Of a stretch of DNA of 64,000 bases, positions 41,671-52,687 are shown piece by piece. This stretch comes from Chondrus crispus (Eukaryota > Rhodophyta > Florideophyceae > Gigartinales > Gigartinaceae), in contig NW_005178745.1 in assembly GCF_000350225.1 (NCBI RefSeq), positions 263,878-327,877 of the forward strand, written 5' to 3'. The position numbers and the translations under genes were made by a program. The notes beneath the pieces are model-generated. The model was given only the letters and a program-made list of their open reading frames with translations, ran no database searches and was not told the origin of the DNA. The first letter of the stretch is position 1. Every line of letters begins with the position of its first letter.

Positions 41671-43545
41671 AATGAATGTGCACGCTCTAAGTGGATAATT
41701 GCTGTGGTCAGTACAGCATGATGCTGGCGATGTGCGTAGTATGATGGGGAAAGATATCAATAACTATGGGAAAGCAGGTGATTATTATCCGACGACAGTC
41801 GGGCTTAGCTTGTACGTGACGAGGAGTTTGGAGACGTGGTCCGAAGTGGATTTGCCGTTGCACACACTCCAGTGCGCGGTGCTGATGCAATATCGCAGAC
41901 CGTAAACTGGGTGACTACAGTACACGGTCCTTAATGAAGATGGTGATCTATTTATTATGCTTGCAATGTATTTGCGTAGACACACGGAAACAGGGGAACG
42001 ATGTCTGACAATGTGAACATGGCTGTCATTTGCGCAATGGGCGGATGAATTGATCTGGGTTGGACGCAATTATTCAGTGTCTTGGAGAGCAATACTCAGA
42101 GGCGTTGAAGTTTTTTCGGACGGATCTCTTTTGCTTGGTTCATCTAACAATTCCCAATCAAGTCCACAAAGTGTCTCTACACTGCGACTGAAGGGATCGC
42201 TAGTCTTACAATACTAAGGCCCAGTGAGCAACACAAAAAAAGGGACGGCTGTATATATCCCAAGAAGAATCTTCTCCAGCTCTGCCATGGTAGAAACCCA
42301 CCGCAACTTGGCATAATGCCAAGATATGTGTGGCAATGGTTGCCACACATAACAATATTGATGTAAAGCGGCACGCAGAAGCGCATGTAGAGAAAACTGT
42401 CAAGACTACTGAACAACTGCGCATGACCTATCTCTTCCGTTGTGGGAGGACGTGCGTGTGTGGCAGATGGCGCGGCGGGGAAGGGACCGCGCGGTCGGGA
42501 CGAGGACAGGAAGGGAGGCCATTTCGAGGGTTTGTGGCAACGGCGGAGGGAGGATCGAGAGGAAAAGGAGACGGTCCGTCTTCCGGGCACAAATCACTTG
42601 CAAGGTTACACGTGTGAAACGGGATCCGTTGTTCCAATTGTCGTAATTTTATTTGGTTGGTGGCTGTTCTGTCCGAAGGGAACGGCCAACCCGGGGGTGC
42701 ATCGCATTTTGCACAAAGAAACCTGCTTTCGAATTGAAGAGCTGGGCGAAATGCCTTATGTGCCGCAAGCTCGCATTCGCCAGGCTATGCGCTTGCGGAA
42801 CATGTAGTCACCCAGTGCAGCGCACAGTCGCTACCGCGTTCGCCTCCGGTCGCGCGCTACTTTGTTCGAACAGCATGGCACGCTCTTTACGCGAGAGAGG
42901 CCGGAGAGGTTTTTTCTGGTTGTGATGCAGCTGACGAATGCCAGAGGGATTGAGGGAGCTGAGAGCCCTGCCAGGTTGGCGATGAGGCACTCGATCGAAA
43001 AACCGTGGCCTCGGTTGTGTTTTAAGGGCGTAGTCCTCGTTGAAAGGCTGTGCACAGAAAGACCTAACTTACTGGCCGGGGACTGTTTGCGAGAAAATTT
43101 CTCGCTTGCGCCAGGCGTTGAATGGGATGTTTCGGACGGGGTCCAGGGTCCGTGGCGCCATCTGCTGCGCTCCTCGGCTCCTCTGCCCCGCGTCAGAATT
43201 TGCAAACTTTTCTTTATTTTTATGCGACGAAGAAGGCCAGTATGGTCGGCCAAATGTGTTGTCAAACACATTCTAATCGTCTAGCGGATTTACATATCCG
43301 CGCGTATACAATGGGGGTGGCAATCGTCGGGATCCTTTTGTTCAATGCGGGGGGTGATGGGTGACGGCGCCCGCGGGAGGGTGGTGCGGTAATAGGAAGG
43401 GGAGCACTAGGCGCCTTGCGGTTCTGGTCGTCGCGCCGTAAATAGACGGTATGCGCGGATGACTACAGTAAGAATTTAGCCTATTTTTGGGAAAATTGTT
43501 AATCTTTTTACTCTGGAAAAATCCTTTTTAGAAGCGACTGCTGTT
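41671..43545. other. outer half of right arm, no recognised gene
   Basis: Mirror of 31168-33060. The equivalents of the two palindromes lie near 42308-42350. No domain recognised. Confidence 0.4.
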
Positions 43546-43549
43546 ATAA

Positions 43550-44191
43550 CGGCGGTTCAAGATTAGATTAATAGTAGATCAATACGAGCCACACACGCGC
43601 ACACGTGTCCCCACACGTGTACGGGCCGCGCAAGTGGGCACGCACACACGTGTACTACACGTGTTCGAGGCGCGCATACCTACGAGCACACGTGTACCCA
43701 CACGTGTGCTGTCAGCACGGGACGGCCGGCGCTGACTACAGTAGCTCTACAGTACAGTCCGTACTGCACTGTAGAATGTTAGGATTGATTGTATATTAAA
43801 TAACGGAGCGGACCGGCGGCGGTGAGGGGGACAAGCACGGACTTGTCCACGACCTACCGCCTAGGTCCGTCTTCCAGCTTAACTAACTCGCGCGATCCGC
43901 CTTCGCGCGCGTCAACCGGGACGAAGCGGGTAGGGGACAGCCGCGTACGCGAGCGAGCCTAGATCCGCCTCCGCCCGTCAGCGCTGGTACGTTACCCAGC
44001 GCTGCTCCGGGGCGTCGAGGCATAGATCGGCCCGCGCGTACGCTCGTCCCCGACCGTCCCGCTCTACCACGCTACCAGGGCCCGCTTCCCTGTCTCGTTA
44101 GCTGTGTGTTCTCCCGGTCTTCTCGTGCCTCGTACGGGGTCTACGTCGAGCCAAGTATACACCCCTCTCCGTTGGGGGGTGTTATATTACA
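43550..44191 (+). repeat. remaining part of C 3' LTR
   Basis: Continues the LTR after the target duplication ATAA (43546-43549). It contains the ACACGTGT cluster with some copies decayed, and the 221-bp block (43774-43994) missing from the 5' LTR. It ends TATATTACA, followed by the CGTAG target duplication. Confidence 0.88.
43792..43800 (+). promoter_or_regulatory. TATA-like core in C 3' LTR
   Basis: TATATTAAA, the only TATA-like element in the LTR. It lies in the block absent from the 5' LTR. Confidence 0.45.
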
Positions 44192-44296
44192 CGTAGGGCT
44201 GTGCCGTCTGCAGTTGTTGCTTTTGTTCTTTTCGTTGTTTTGTTGTTGTTGGACCATCGGACCTCGGTCTTTGCCTGACAGGCGTATTGCACTACA
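44192..44296 (+). repeat. LTR E, last piece
   Basis: Starts with the C target duplication CGTAG and continues GGCTGTGCCGTC to CCTGACAGGCGTATTGCACTACA, the standard LTR end. The next base on the right is inside pol of element D, without a matching target duplication. Confidence 0.8.
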
Positions 44297-45080
44297 ATCA
44301 CAACCAACCTGCCCTCTTCGAGGTACATTCAACGACGTGCTGCGCCCCTGGCTCGATGGTTGTGGCCTTCGCCACCTTGACCTTGGCGGAAAATCGCCCC
44401 CTTTTTTCCTCCTTCTCGTTCTTTCTAGGGACGAGGTCCTTTTTCCCTTTTCTCGGCGAGAACCGCCTCACAATCAGAACTCCCGAGAAATCAGCCAACC
44501 CCACAGTTTTACTTCGTGGATTATAGCCTCAACAAACCGGTCACAGTAGTCCGCGCCGAGAATTAACGGGACTTCGAGTTTCTCGCAAACGATGAACTCC
44601 GGCCACGAAACGTCCAAGCCTCACAGGCGTTTTGATTGTGCCGAGAGTTCAGAGTGGTCTGTTGTTGGCATCGCCGATGTCCTGGGTCGGTCCGAAGGAC
44701 ACCAGGGTTTGCATTCCTGTTGGGAGTTCTGATTTTCGCACAAGGTTTGGTCCCGCGCCGGTGTCTAATACAGGCAACACCCGAGTCATCAATCCGAACG
44801 TTGATCCTATATCCGCGTAAACTTTATAGTTTTTTCGCGCAAGAACTAAGATCTTCTCGGAACACTTCCTTCGCCTAACCCTGTACCAGGGTCTTCGATT
44901 TTCTTCCAGCGGACGAACCCGGACTCGACTGAGAATTTTCTTAACTTGAGCCGGCCCCTTCGGCTTATGCACCAATGCAACAATTTCCTCACCGAGGTTT
45001 TCCTTCTCCCCTAGAGACGGGGAACGGTGCTGAGTCCCGGGCACGGTACATCGACCCTGTGCCTCTCGCGACTCAAGCAA
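44297..45080 (-). pseudogene. protease region of element D
   Basis: The signature LDTGAGPNLVRKSELPTG lies in the 44649-45080 frame. Downstream pieces (44298-44526) match the B segment before RT, with a frameshift near 44530-44640. Truncated by LTR E. Confidence 0.75.
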
Positions 45081-47377
45081 GATTCCCCTCTCTAGTTTTC
45101 ATGCTGCTGCGGGTTTTCTTTTCCTGCGACCAGGGCCCCGCGGCTGGTCCTCTTGACTGTCTGTTCGACCCATTGGCAGTAGCACTCGGTGAGCTCGCCG
45201 CCTGTGAATTGAACCAACTTTTGACCTTCAAATAGCCGGTCGATGGAATCCCCAATCTCTCCATCAGAGACAACGCCTCGTAGTTCCCCAGAACCTTGTG
45301 CATTTCCCGAGGGGGAAGAATGCACGTGGGCGCGGCCTGCCCCTTTTCGTAGCAATGAAAGCATTTGAGCCCATGCGTCTTGACGGGGTACTGCGGCCGA
45401 GGCCGCCCGTTGACCGGCGGTCATCCTGACAAGCCTGGTCGTCGAAACGTTGTACCCTTGTCTTCCATCGGGAGGTGCGGAGCGGCGTGTGGCTGCGCCC
45501 TAGGAATGCTAACACGGGATCCGTGGCGTCGCTATACGACTCCGTCGCGAACGTGGGCATCCGTAGAGCTGACGTCCCACTACCTTCGAAATCTCTGTAT
45601 CCATCGCCCTCCGAAGGCTCAATAAATCGCCTTCGGCGACAAAAGCTCCTTCATAATAATTTTCGTTGCTCCTTTGCGCTCTTCGTCCGTCTTGCCCTGA
45701 AATTGAATCTGCCAGATAAGCGGCGGCGCGATTTTTTTGAATGGGATGGGGAGCCTTCGGCTTGCTCCCAACCCCCAGCGTCGCTGGCGCTTGGATTGTG
45801 ACCTTTTCGGTCTTCTTCTCCTGGGCGTGGCTCGCCGAGCCATTCGCCTTAGCGAAATTAACCAGCCTCAAAAATGAAACATCGCGGTTATTTTGTCTAT
45901 ACTGCGGAACTATGGGCTTAATACTCGCATCTAGCCCCTCGATGAACATAGTCATTTGCTCTTCCTTAGAGTGGACATTTCCACACCAGTTGCTCGCGTC
46001 TGTCCAACGGATCTAAAATTCCATCTCGTCTTCAGACGGTCTCTGCCGGACTTCTCGCAGCGCGAGAACGGCTTGGCGGGTCGCTTCGTCGGTGGCGAAA
46101 CTTCTCAATAACCACAGTACGGCCTCCGGCCAGACGGAAACGTTCCCATGGTGGGACCCTGCCGTCTGTGACACAGAAGTATGCTGTCTCAAGGAGATGC
46201 CACTAAGGAACTCGGGCGCCAAGCCAATAGCCAGTCCCTCGTTCATATCTTGAGTATCAAATCAATGAACAAACTTGGCCAAAAATCCAACACAAGGACC
46301 CCGTCTTCTCCAGAAAACATGTTGTCACTCTTCGCCTTCGGTGGTATCTCTCTCCCAATTGTTCGCACGGCGCTCCGCCGAGAACTCGAAAAACATGTTT
46401 GCGGGTTTCTAAGACGGTACGTCCGATACGATAACAACTTCTTGAAGAGGTAATTGATCGGATTCAGCTCCTCCAACTCCTGCCAATGCGGTCCGCGTCG
46501 CGTGGCGACGTCCTCTGGCTCAGCGTCATTATCTCTCCGCGAGGCGGACGAAGTAACCCCGCCTCTCTTGGAGGAATTTTTCCTGCTTTGCGAAATACTG
46601 TCTCCTTCCTCTAAACTCTGTTCGGAATTGCCTGAATGGTCCGACGAACCGTCGTTACCATCTTCAGAGGGACCATTCGAGTATGAAATTGACTCGCGGT
46701 CCTCCGGGTCGTCACTACAGTGACTCCTGTTCCTGCGTCGCGGGTCCTTCTTCCAAGTATTCGACTTGAAACCCCGCTGTCGGGCGGGTTTGTCCTTCTT
46801 CGATTGACGGTCGCCCTCCCGACGCGTAGGGAGCGGCCCTTGGTCCGGTTCCTGTGGCTCCTGGCCGGCAGCCTGCTCAAGATCTTTGAATCGATGCGTG
46901 GCGCGGTTGAACGTGTCGTCGATGCTGGTTCTAAATTTACCTAAGGACTCCAAAACTTGATTCGCGTCGCGCCTTGCGTCCGTGACTGAAAGTTTCAACG
47001 AAGCTAGGACCTCTGGCTCTAGGCCGTTGGTGGCATCATCTCGCTCCTTCTCGATCCACGCGAGCTGACATCTCTCATAAAACGGTGTCGAACGAGTGAG
47101 TGTCGCATGCTTGCAACTACAGTTGCTTCCGTACGAGGGCTAATTCAGCCTCGAGAATTTTCTTCGTCTCTTGGCGAATTTCGCTGCTCATTTTCTCGAA
47201 CCTATCGTCCAGGTTATCTTTGTCTGCTTGAATCCCCGTCGGGGATTCTTGCACTTCTGGATCCGTTACCGTGTTGGCCTGGGTTTGGGTGCGAGGTCCC
47301 CGCGGTATCCTCGGCGCCCTTACCGATCCACCTCTGCTCGCCCCAGGACCGACGTCCCCGGGGGCGCTTGTAGACAT
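45073..47377 (-). pseudogene. gag of element D (multiple frameshifts)
   Basis: ATG at 47375-47377. Pieces: 47117-47377 (N-terminus), 46243-46998 (charged middle and start of capsid), 46013-46246 and 45509-45955 (capsid), 45073-45424 (zinc-knuckle region and tail). The order is the same as in B. A short replaced or deleted segment lies near 47030-47110. Confidence 0.8.
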
Positions 47378-47520
47378 AATCCGTCACAAATAAACGAACC
47401 TAACTTTACACAAAAAAAGAAAAAATGCTACCACACCTACATAAACTTACGTTTCAGAGACCATTTCTGTAGTCGGTATCCACTTACGTAGTGTCTTGGC
47501 CCGGTCTCCTGGACACAAGT

Positions 47521-47538
47521 TTCTGGGTTGGGAGACCA
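47521..47538 (-). other. primer-binding-like site of element D
   Basis: On the minus strand TGGTCTCCCAACCCAGAA, four bases inside the LTR. Confidence 0.7.
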
Positions 47539-47542
47539 CTTT

Positions 47543-48530
47543 TGTAGTGCACTGCGGCGGTCAGGCAGAGACCAAGGTCCGATCGTCCAACGAAAACAAC
47601 AAAAGCGACAACTGCCGACGGCACAGCGCTACGGAGCGTCCGACTCTCCCTTCTCCCTTTAAACGGGCTTGCGACCCGTGGTAACTCAGATCCCTGAAAG
47701 GGTGGCATAGAGAAAAGTCCCAGTCCGGGATCGATGTGGTGGAGACTTGCGAAGATAGTTTCTCGACGAGTGTGGGGGGAGGTGTACGTAGGAACCCCGG
47801 TTTCACTGGTATGTAAGGCCAATGCTGGTTGAGCGTCTTCGACGCCTTGAATCGCGACAAAGTATTCGACGGGGGCGTCGCAACCCAGCCCGACGGGATG
47901 AGATCAAAGTAGCAGCGCTACACCAACGTGCCGCCGGATGGCTCGAAACACCTTCACCGGTTCGATCGCAACCAATACCGATGGTACCAACACTGACTTA
48001 TACGCACGATAAGCCCTTCGAGGGAGACGTCGTCGCAACAGTCTCCGTCGGAATGTGAACAAAGTAGCAGCGCTACGTCAACGTGTCGCCCGACGGCAAG
48101 GACACCGATACTGGTTCGGTCGGAACCAATACAGATGCCACGAGCACAAGATGAGGGAAATAGATAGAATTAGAGATAGAAAAAGATACGGAAAGAAAGT
48201 AAAATGGAAAAGGAAAGTGAACCTCGAGTGCAGAAAGAGAACTTTAGCGACGTAGAAGGGAAACGCTTCGCTAGATGCAAGCGGTCCTCGACGAAGTCGA
48301 AATGCAACTTCCGGCAACTTGGTCACCTTTACTGACTTGGTGGTCAATGGGCGTGGGTATATATAGCCCCGCCGGAGCTACTACAGTGAATCGCGGTGCA
48401 AGATCCCAAATCCAATCTACTGTCAGCTAAGTTTATGGTAAGTCATTAACTAAATAAAATCAAATAATTAGAAATTAAACTGTTCGATTATTCACACGTG
48501 GGCCCCGAACCCGGACTAATTTTCATACCC
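47543..48530 (-). repeat. truncated 5' LTR of element D
   Basis: Begins TGTAGTGCACTGC and follows the A/B LTR layout (GTAGCAGCGCTAC units, GGGTATATATAGCCC, AT-rich tract, CACACGTG...CCCGGACTA). It loses similarity at about 48530, roughly 70 bp before the expected end. Confidence 0.78.
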
Positions 48531-48834
48531 TATGGCGTGCCTCGGACGGCACCCAGACCACACGAAAAGGAAATTAATACAGTAGGCGAACAGATTGCTG
48601 CGCAGAAAAGGGGACGGTATTAAGGATGTGCCCGACGATATTTTCTAGAATGGGTCAAAAACGCAGGTATATCATAAGGGCTATTTGTAGGTTGTTTTAG
48701 CGGGCCACGACGTTTGAACTACAACTCTACCCGCCTTTTTCCTTCAAACTGCAGGGAAAAAAGGCGGGTATAGTTGACGACGATATTGCGACCGATGTAG
48801 CCCTTTTTGGTCGCGACGGGCACCTACGACCAAC
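48531..48834. other. unassigned, contains an imperfect inverted repeat
   Basis: Arms of about 21 bp (48722-48742 and 48754-48775, core TACCCGCC...GGCGGGTA) around an 11-nt loop. It could be the end or boundary of an old element. Nothing else seen. Confidence 0.4.
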
Positions 48835-49050
48835 ATGAAATGTGCTCTGTGCATCTCTACGAAGCGCAAGGCGACGCACAAAATTTATGAGTCCCTGCGC
48901 AAGGTGCTCCTCTCCAGAGGGGTGCCACATTTAGAAGAATCCGACAGATTATGCTGGCAGTGCATGCGAGAGAGCAGACTGGTTGCAGTCCTCGAGGGCG
49001 ACGCCTACTTGAAGGTCTGTACGGAAAACGAAGCGATGAAAATCTTTTAA
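48835..49050 (+). CDS. small Cys-pair ORF (71 codons)
   Basis: MKCALCISTKRKATHK...DRLCWQCMRES has two C-x2-C pairs about 38 residues apart, the spacing of a small zinc-binding domain. ATG start, natural composition. Not recognised. It may be the first exon of a decayed mobile-element protein. Its 3' end touches the helicase fragment on the other strand. Confidence 0.35.
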   Translation: MKCALCISTKRKATHKIYESLRKVLLSRGVPHLEESDRLCWQCMRESRLVAVLEGDAYLKVCTENEAMKIF

Positions 49051-49778
49051 ACTTCGGCAAGCGATTTCCAAGACTGCGCCTCACATGTGAACGGAAGAAC
49101 TTTTTTGACAAATGGGATTTGAAGGTACCACACTACTTTTAGCTCACGCATCCGGCTCAAGCAATTGCTAACTCTTTTTGTCGTGTTTGCAGCACTTGTG
49201 CTCCTCCTACGCCTTAGATATATAACGTTCCTATACAGAGCGCGTTTCCTGGCTCTGTCTACGGAGTAATGCGACACAACCCGCGTAACATGAACCTTCT
49301 CAAGAAGCGACTTCATTTGCCCCGAGCAGGCCTTCTCGGGAGTCGTCAACACAACACCGCCCTGACAGTGCACGACCGCTTCACCGCAGAGAACCTGCTC
49401 GTCGTACTGCGACTGCCCAGTTAGTCGGAAGGCAAGTATCTGCCGAGAAACGCATTTGGCGTACAAATCATCGACATGCGACAGGGTCGGAGCCACAAAC
49501 AACGTGAGGCCCCCTCTCGACAAGGCCGGGGCAATGGCCAGCACCGACTTTCCGTGTCCCGTGGGAAGCTGCTCCAGTATGTTATGGCCTCGCGCGGCGC
49601 TTACAACATACCGCTTTTGCGAGTCATCGCGCCAGTGTTGCAGCTCAGGGAACAGAATGCCCCCGAAGGACAGCAGTTGCTCCGCAAGGACTGCGTCTGG
49701 AACGTCCTCTGCCGGCTCGAGTGGCGCCATAGCGATGAACTCCGGGTCGTTCGGCTCATCGGCGCGCGTGTCGGCCAT
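49047..49778 (-). pseudogene. RecQ-like helicase N-terminal fragment
   Basis: A segment FPELQHWRDDSQKRYVV is followed by NILEQLPTGHGKSVLAIAPA (Walker A with a TGHGKS loop), GLTLFVAPTLSHVDDL (motif Ia) and VVLTTPEKA (the TPE motif of RecQ). The expected DEAH box after that is not present; the sequence becomes RVVSHYSVDRARKR and loses similarity. Only the first half of lobe 1 is kept. Likely a captured or decayed gene. Confidence 0.65.
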
Positions 49779-51541
49779 GTCACGCTTGCTTCTCAGAAGG
49801 CTGCAGAGCCAAACCCGCTGTTGTTTGCCTCAACATGACTCTGGACTTGGCTGTGTAAAACACTGTGCCCACTGTCTCAAGTGGATGTGGCGCATCAGGA
49901 ACGTCCATAAGACTGTGCTTCGATCGACCACGTGATTGGTCAAAACTGTAACGGATCACCGAAATAAATGGCCACAATCGTCTGATGAGCGTCTGGATCG
50001 GACCAATCAGAAGCTCTGAAAGAGCGTCGGGCACATTCTTAACGCACGCGATGCGCCACGAACTGTAGCCGTCTCCTCAGAAGAATACGGAAAAGGGGAT
50101 ACGCCGGTGCACACTTGCATTGCTGGAGCACGACTCAGTTCCGACGGCGTACGTCTTCATTTTCGAAAGAATTTAGTTTGCGCATGACCCGACACCCCTC
50201 ACGGACCGTGCTGTGACTTTTTTTGGCAAAAAAGATTTACGCGGGAAAATTCAGAAATTTCTGGGACAATTTTGATCAATGTCAAGGGGCTGTAGCGCGC
50301 GCGCGCAGGTGCACAGCGCGCACTCGCGCCCGGCTACGCGCCGTCCGTACAGTACACCGCTCCTCGCTCGCGTACAGCGACACCGCGTACATTGTCACCT
50401 CCACCAGATCCATAACCTCGTCGAGGGCTCTAGTCGGCGTACTTCAAGACACGCTGCGCGGGAGGACAGCTTCTAGGATATATCACCGGTGCGCGCTGCG
50501 CGCCCTCGCGCTGACCACGCGCACGGACGTCTTTGAAGTTCTGACCCCACAACCGTACGGAGGGATGTCAACGCCAACGATAATTTATCGACCTCGCCCG
50601 AAGGATGGTGACAAAGGAGGACGAGGCGGTGGATGGGGGGAGCAACGTAGCGCGCGAGAGAAGTGCGGATCGGGGACGGCGACAGACCCATATTAGGAGC
50701 AGCCCTGCGCGGGAGGTTCGTGGAGGCACCAGACCTCAATGTCGCTGGCTAAGACGACACGCGCACGACGCTCCCGGGCATGGCAACGGAAAGCTCCCAG
50801 GACAGAGAGCATACCACGGCGTCATCTTTGGAAGTTGCGCGCACTACGTCCGTACTTTTGAGCGACGCGCGCGTCTCGCGCAGCCTGGGTCTACTCTTCT
50901 GGACGCTCCCTTCGGGAGGAGCGCGACACCCTCCCCCTTTCAATACGCGCCATTGCCGGCGTACGCCCCGCTCCCCCGCGGTAGCCTGATCCCCTTTTGC
51001 TACAACGCGGAATTCCGCTCTCCGTGTTCGCTCTCGAACGAGGACTCTGCGACGGACGCGACCTGCTTCATAGCGCATATGATTCCCCGGATGCCCCAAC
51101 GAGCGCAGTACGCGCGCAAGACTCTCGACGAGCCTCACGCCTCGGCTCCCCGGGCAAGGACGATATCCTACCCGCGAGCAGGCCGCATGCCACAGGTGCG
51201 TCACCGTCAAAATCGTTGTCCCCCATGGACTGGGAAGACCTCCCGAGGCCGTGCGGAGTGGGTACGGAGGGAACTGGGGAAGGAAAGGGCGCAAGAATGG
51301 GCCAAGAGAAGACTGGCGGGCTACGTGCAAGGGTTGCGATCGGGGGTAGTGGTAGTTTATAGCGAGCAGCGGGGAGTACATAAGCGGTAGTTGGGGGCGT
51401 AGAAAAAGGGGGAGGCAGGCATCGAGTGGATTTCTCGACAAGGAGCTCAAGTGGACTCTTGCGTTCTTGACGCCTGGCCTCCCGCCGAAAGGAGGTAAAA
51501 GATTTTCTCGGCAATCACTGTGTCTCAGGACGAGCCACAAC
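49779..51541. other. unassigned, GC-rich in its right part
   Basis: 49779-50220 holds a short minus-strand frame (49780-50034) of natural composition but unknown type. 50280-51400 is GC-rich with CGCG runs and long overlapping open frames on both strands (for example plus 50605-51390, minus 50749-51591), typical of shadow frames. ACAAC at 51537-51541 is the left target duplication of the copia element. Confidence 0.4.
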
Positions 51542-51919
51542 TGTGGAAATTTGGGAGTCGACGGTGACGTATACAGTTCGACAAAATACATCTAAATAAT
51601 TAAACCGCACTGAAAAACGGTAGTATTTGATTATTTCAGACGTCATCCTACGGTGCATCTCTCCCAACGACATTACTGATAATGCAATCCTTTGAGATTA
51701 TCAGCAAAGGTTTGCAAAGAGGAGAGTCTGTTGGCAAGAGAATAGACGCGTAGGTAGTAGTATAAATACCCGGAAGTGAACGGCAGAATAGCTGCCCGGA
51801 CACAGAAAGGAAGAAAAAGAACCAACGCAGAAAAAGGAACGCGACCCTCAGCTCGCCCGGTCCTGCCGGTGAATTTTTTACTGCTCACCTCCTTTCTTTT
51901 CTTTCTAATTTTCGTCACA
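51542..51919 (+). repeat. 5' LTR of the copia element
   Basis: TGTGGAAATTTGGG to TTTCGTCACA. A TATAAATA lies near 51760. The same sequence flanks the element on the right. Confidence 0.92.
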
Positions 51920-51955
51920 GTCTAGACTTCAAGCCAAGTTAGTTTCTTCTGGAAA

Positions 51956-52026
51956 GAAATCAATTCAACCTCAAGTTTTCCAAGAGAAATCAATTCAACC
52001 TCAAGAACTCAATTCAACCTCAAGTT
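51956..52026 (+). repeat. three direct copies of TCAATTCAACCTCAAG
   Basis: Short tandem-like repeats just after the 5' LTR, spaced by 18 and 7 bases. Possibly a packaging or priming leader signal; function unknown. Confidence 0.6.
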
Positions 52027-52067
52027 TTTCAAGTTGTGCATTTTTTCAGAGAGTGGTGTCGTGCACT

Positions 52068-52687
52068 GAGGGGGAAGGGTGGGATCCCCCTCTGGCAGAG
52101 CGCGCGCGTTCGGGGGGCGCGTGTAGGGGCGTTATCGGGAGACCACCCGTAAGGGACCGGTACGGGGCCGGGCGCGAAGCGCAGTAGGGAAAGTAAGGGA
52201 AAAAGTGGGAAAACAGAGCCCAGGAGGGGCGGAGCGGTAGGGACAGCTGTCGCGCGGAGAGCCGGGCGTGGCGGGACGACGCGCGCGGTAGAGACAGGAG
52301 GGAACCGGGACGTAGATGGCTCGCAGGGTACCGTCGTGGGACGGGGACCGACGCGAGGCTACGACTCCGTTCCAGAAACCCGAGTTGTGGACCCAAAGCT
52401 TCGTACCGTTTTAGTTAGGGTCGGACGTCGGCTATATACTAGCCGACGTCGGAGCTATAATTAATTAAACTAAAAATACTAAATTAAAAATGACGGCGGC
52501 GGTGGCCGGAGAAACTCCTCTTGGGGAGGTATGACAACCCTTACACGTGGGGAATGACACCTGGACACAGGGGCCTTGGCGCCCGGTTACAAGTGGCGTG
52601 GGGTACACGTGTGCACCGGAGGGGGGAGCCGCGCTGGCCGGGGACAGGTGTCCCGAATGAGAAGATGAGGGGTGTCAGTGCACTACA
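52068..52687 (+). repeat. solo LTR in the copia leader
   Basis: Begins TGTCGTGCACTGA and ends TCAGTGCACTACA (inverted ends). It is flanked by AGTGG at 52063-52067 and 52688-52692, a 5-bp target duplication. It contains TATATA (52433-52438) in the loop of a perfect 11-bp-arm hairpin (52424-52450). The ends resemble those of the A/B/D/E LTR family. Orientation is uncertain. Confidence 0.8.

Larger units (their letters stand above)
31168..43545. mobile_element. 12.4-kb element with 3.3-kb terminal inverted arms (unclassified)
   Basis: Ends AACAGCAGTCG...CGACTGCTGTT, flanked by ATAA on both sides (31164-31167 and 43546-43549), and inserted in the 3' LTR of C after TGTGGCATAA. The 5' LTR of C shows the empty site TGTGGCATAACG. 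The arms are 31168-34501 and 40256-43545, nearly identical in inverse order. The 5.75-kb centre holds a DUF7869-type gene on the minus strand and a ParB/methyltransferase-like gene on the plus strand. The arms carry fragments of host genes. The size, 4-bp ATAA duplication and gene content do not match a superfamily I can name. Terminal inversions plus target duplication argue for cut-and-paste transposition. Confidence 0.85.
40256..43545. repeat. right inverted arm
   Basis: Inverse copy of 31168-34501, starting GCGGGTATTTACCAG and ending CGACTGCTGTT. It differs by lacking the fold-back insertion, by a few-base deletion at the Mfd fragment start (near 40578) and by scattered substitutions. Confidence 0.92.
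19391..44191 (+). mobile_element. Ty3/gypsy chromovirus C nested in LTR E and itself split
   Basis: The 5' LTR starts TGTGGCATAAC at 19391 and the 3' LTR ends TATATTACA at 44191. The flanks are CGTAG at 19386-19390 and CGTAG at 44192-44196, an exact 5-bp target duplication inside LTR E. A 12,378-bp element sits in the 3' LTR after its tenth base (31168-43545). Without it, C is about 12.4 kb. Order: LTR, PBS, gag, protease-RT-RNase H-integrase-chromodomain, about 4 kb of extra DNA, purine tract, LTR. Several lesions (frameshifts, a stop, two changed catalytic residues) make it dead. The LTR is unrelated to that of A/B/D/E. Confidence 0.9.
44297..48530 (-). mobile_element. Ty3/gypsy chromovirus remnant (element D)
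   Basis: From right to left: truncated 5' LTR (47543-48530), PBS, decayed gag, and protease region ending at 44297. It is colinear with the corresponding part of B. RT, integrase and the 3' LTR are missing. Gag N-terminus matches A. Confidence 0.85.

Noticed and set aside
31168-43545. Arms as an assembly artefact
   Set aside because: The arms differ by a 40-bp-scale insertion, small deletions and substitutions, and are bounded by a target duplication in a known LTR. A simple artefact would give identical arms. Read support would still settle it.
50605-51591. Two long overlapping open frames on opposite strands
   Set aside because: High GC suppresses stop codons here. Neither frame has a domain or natural composition throughout.
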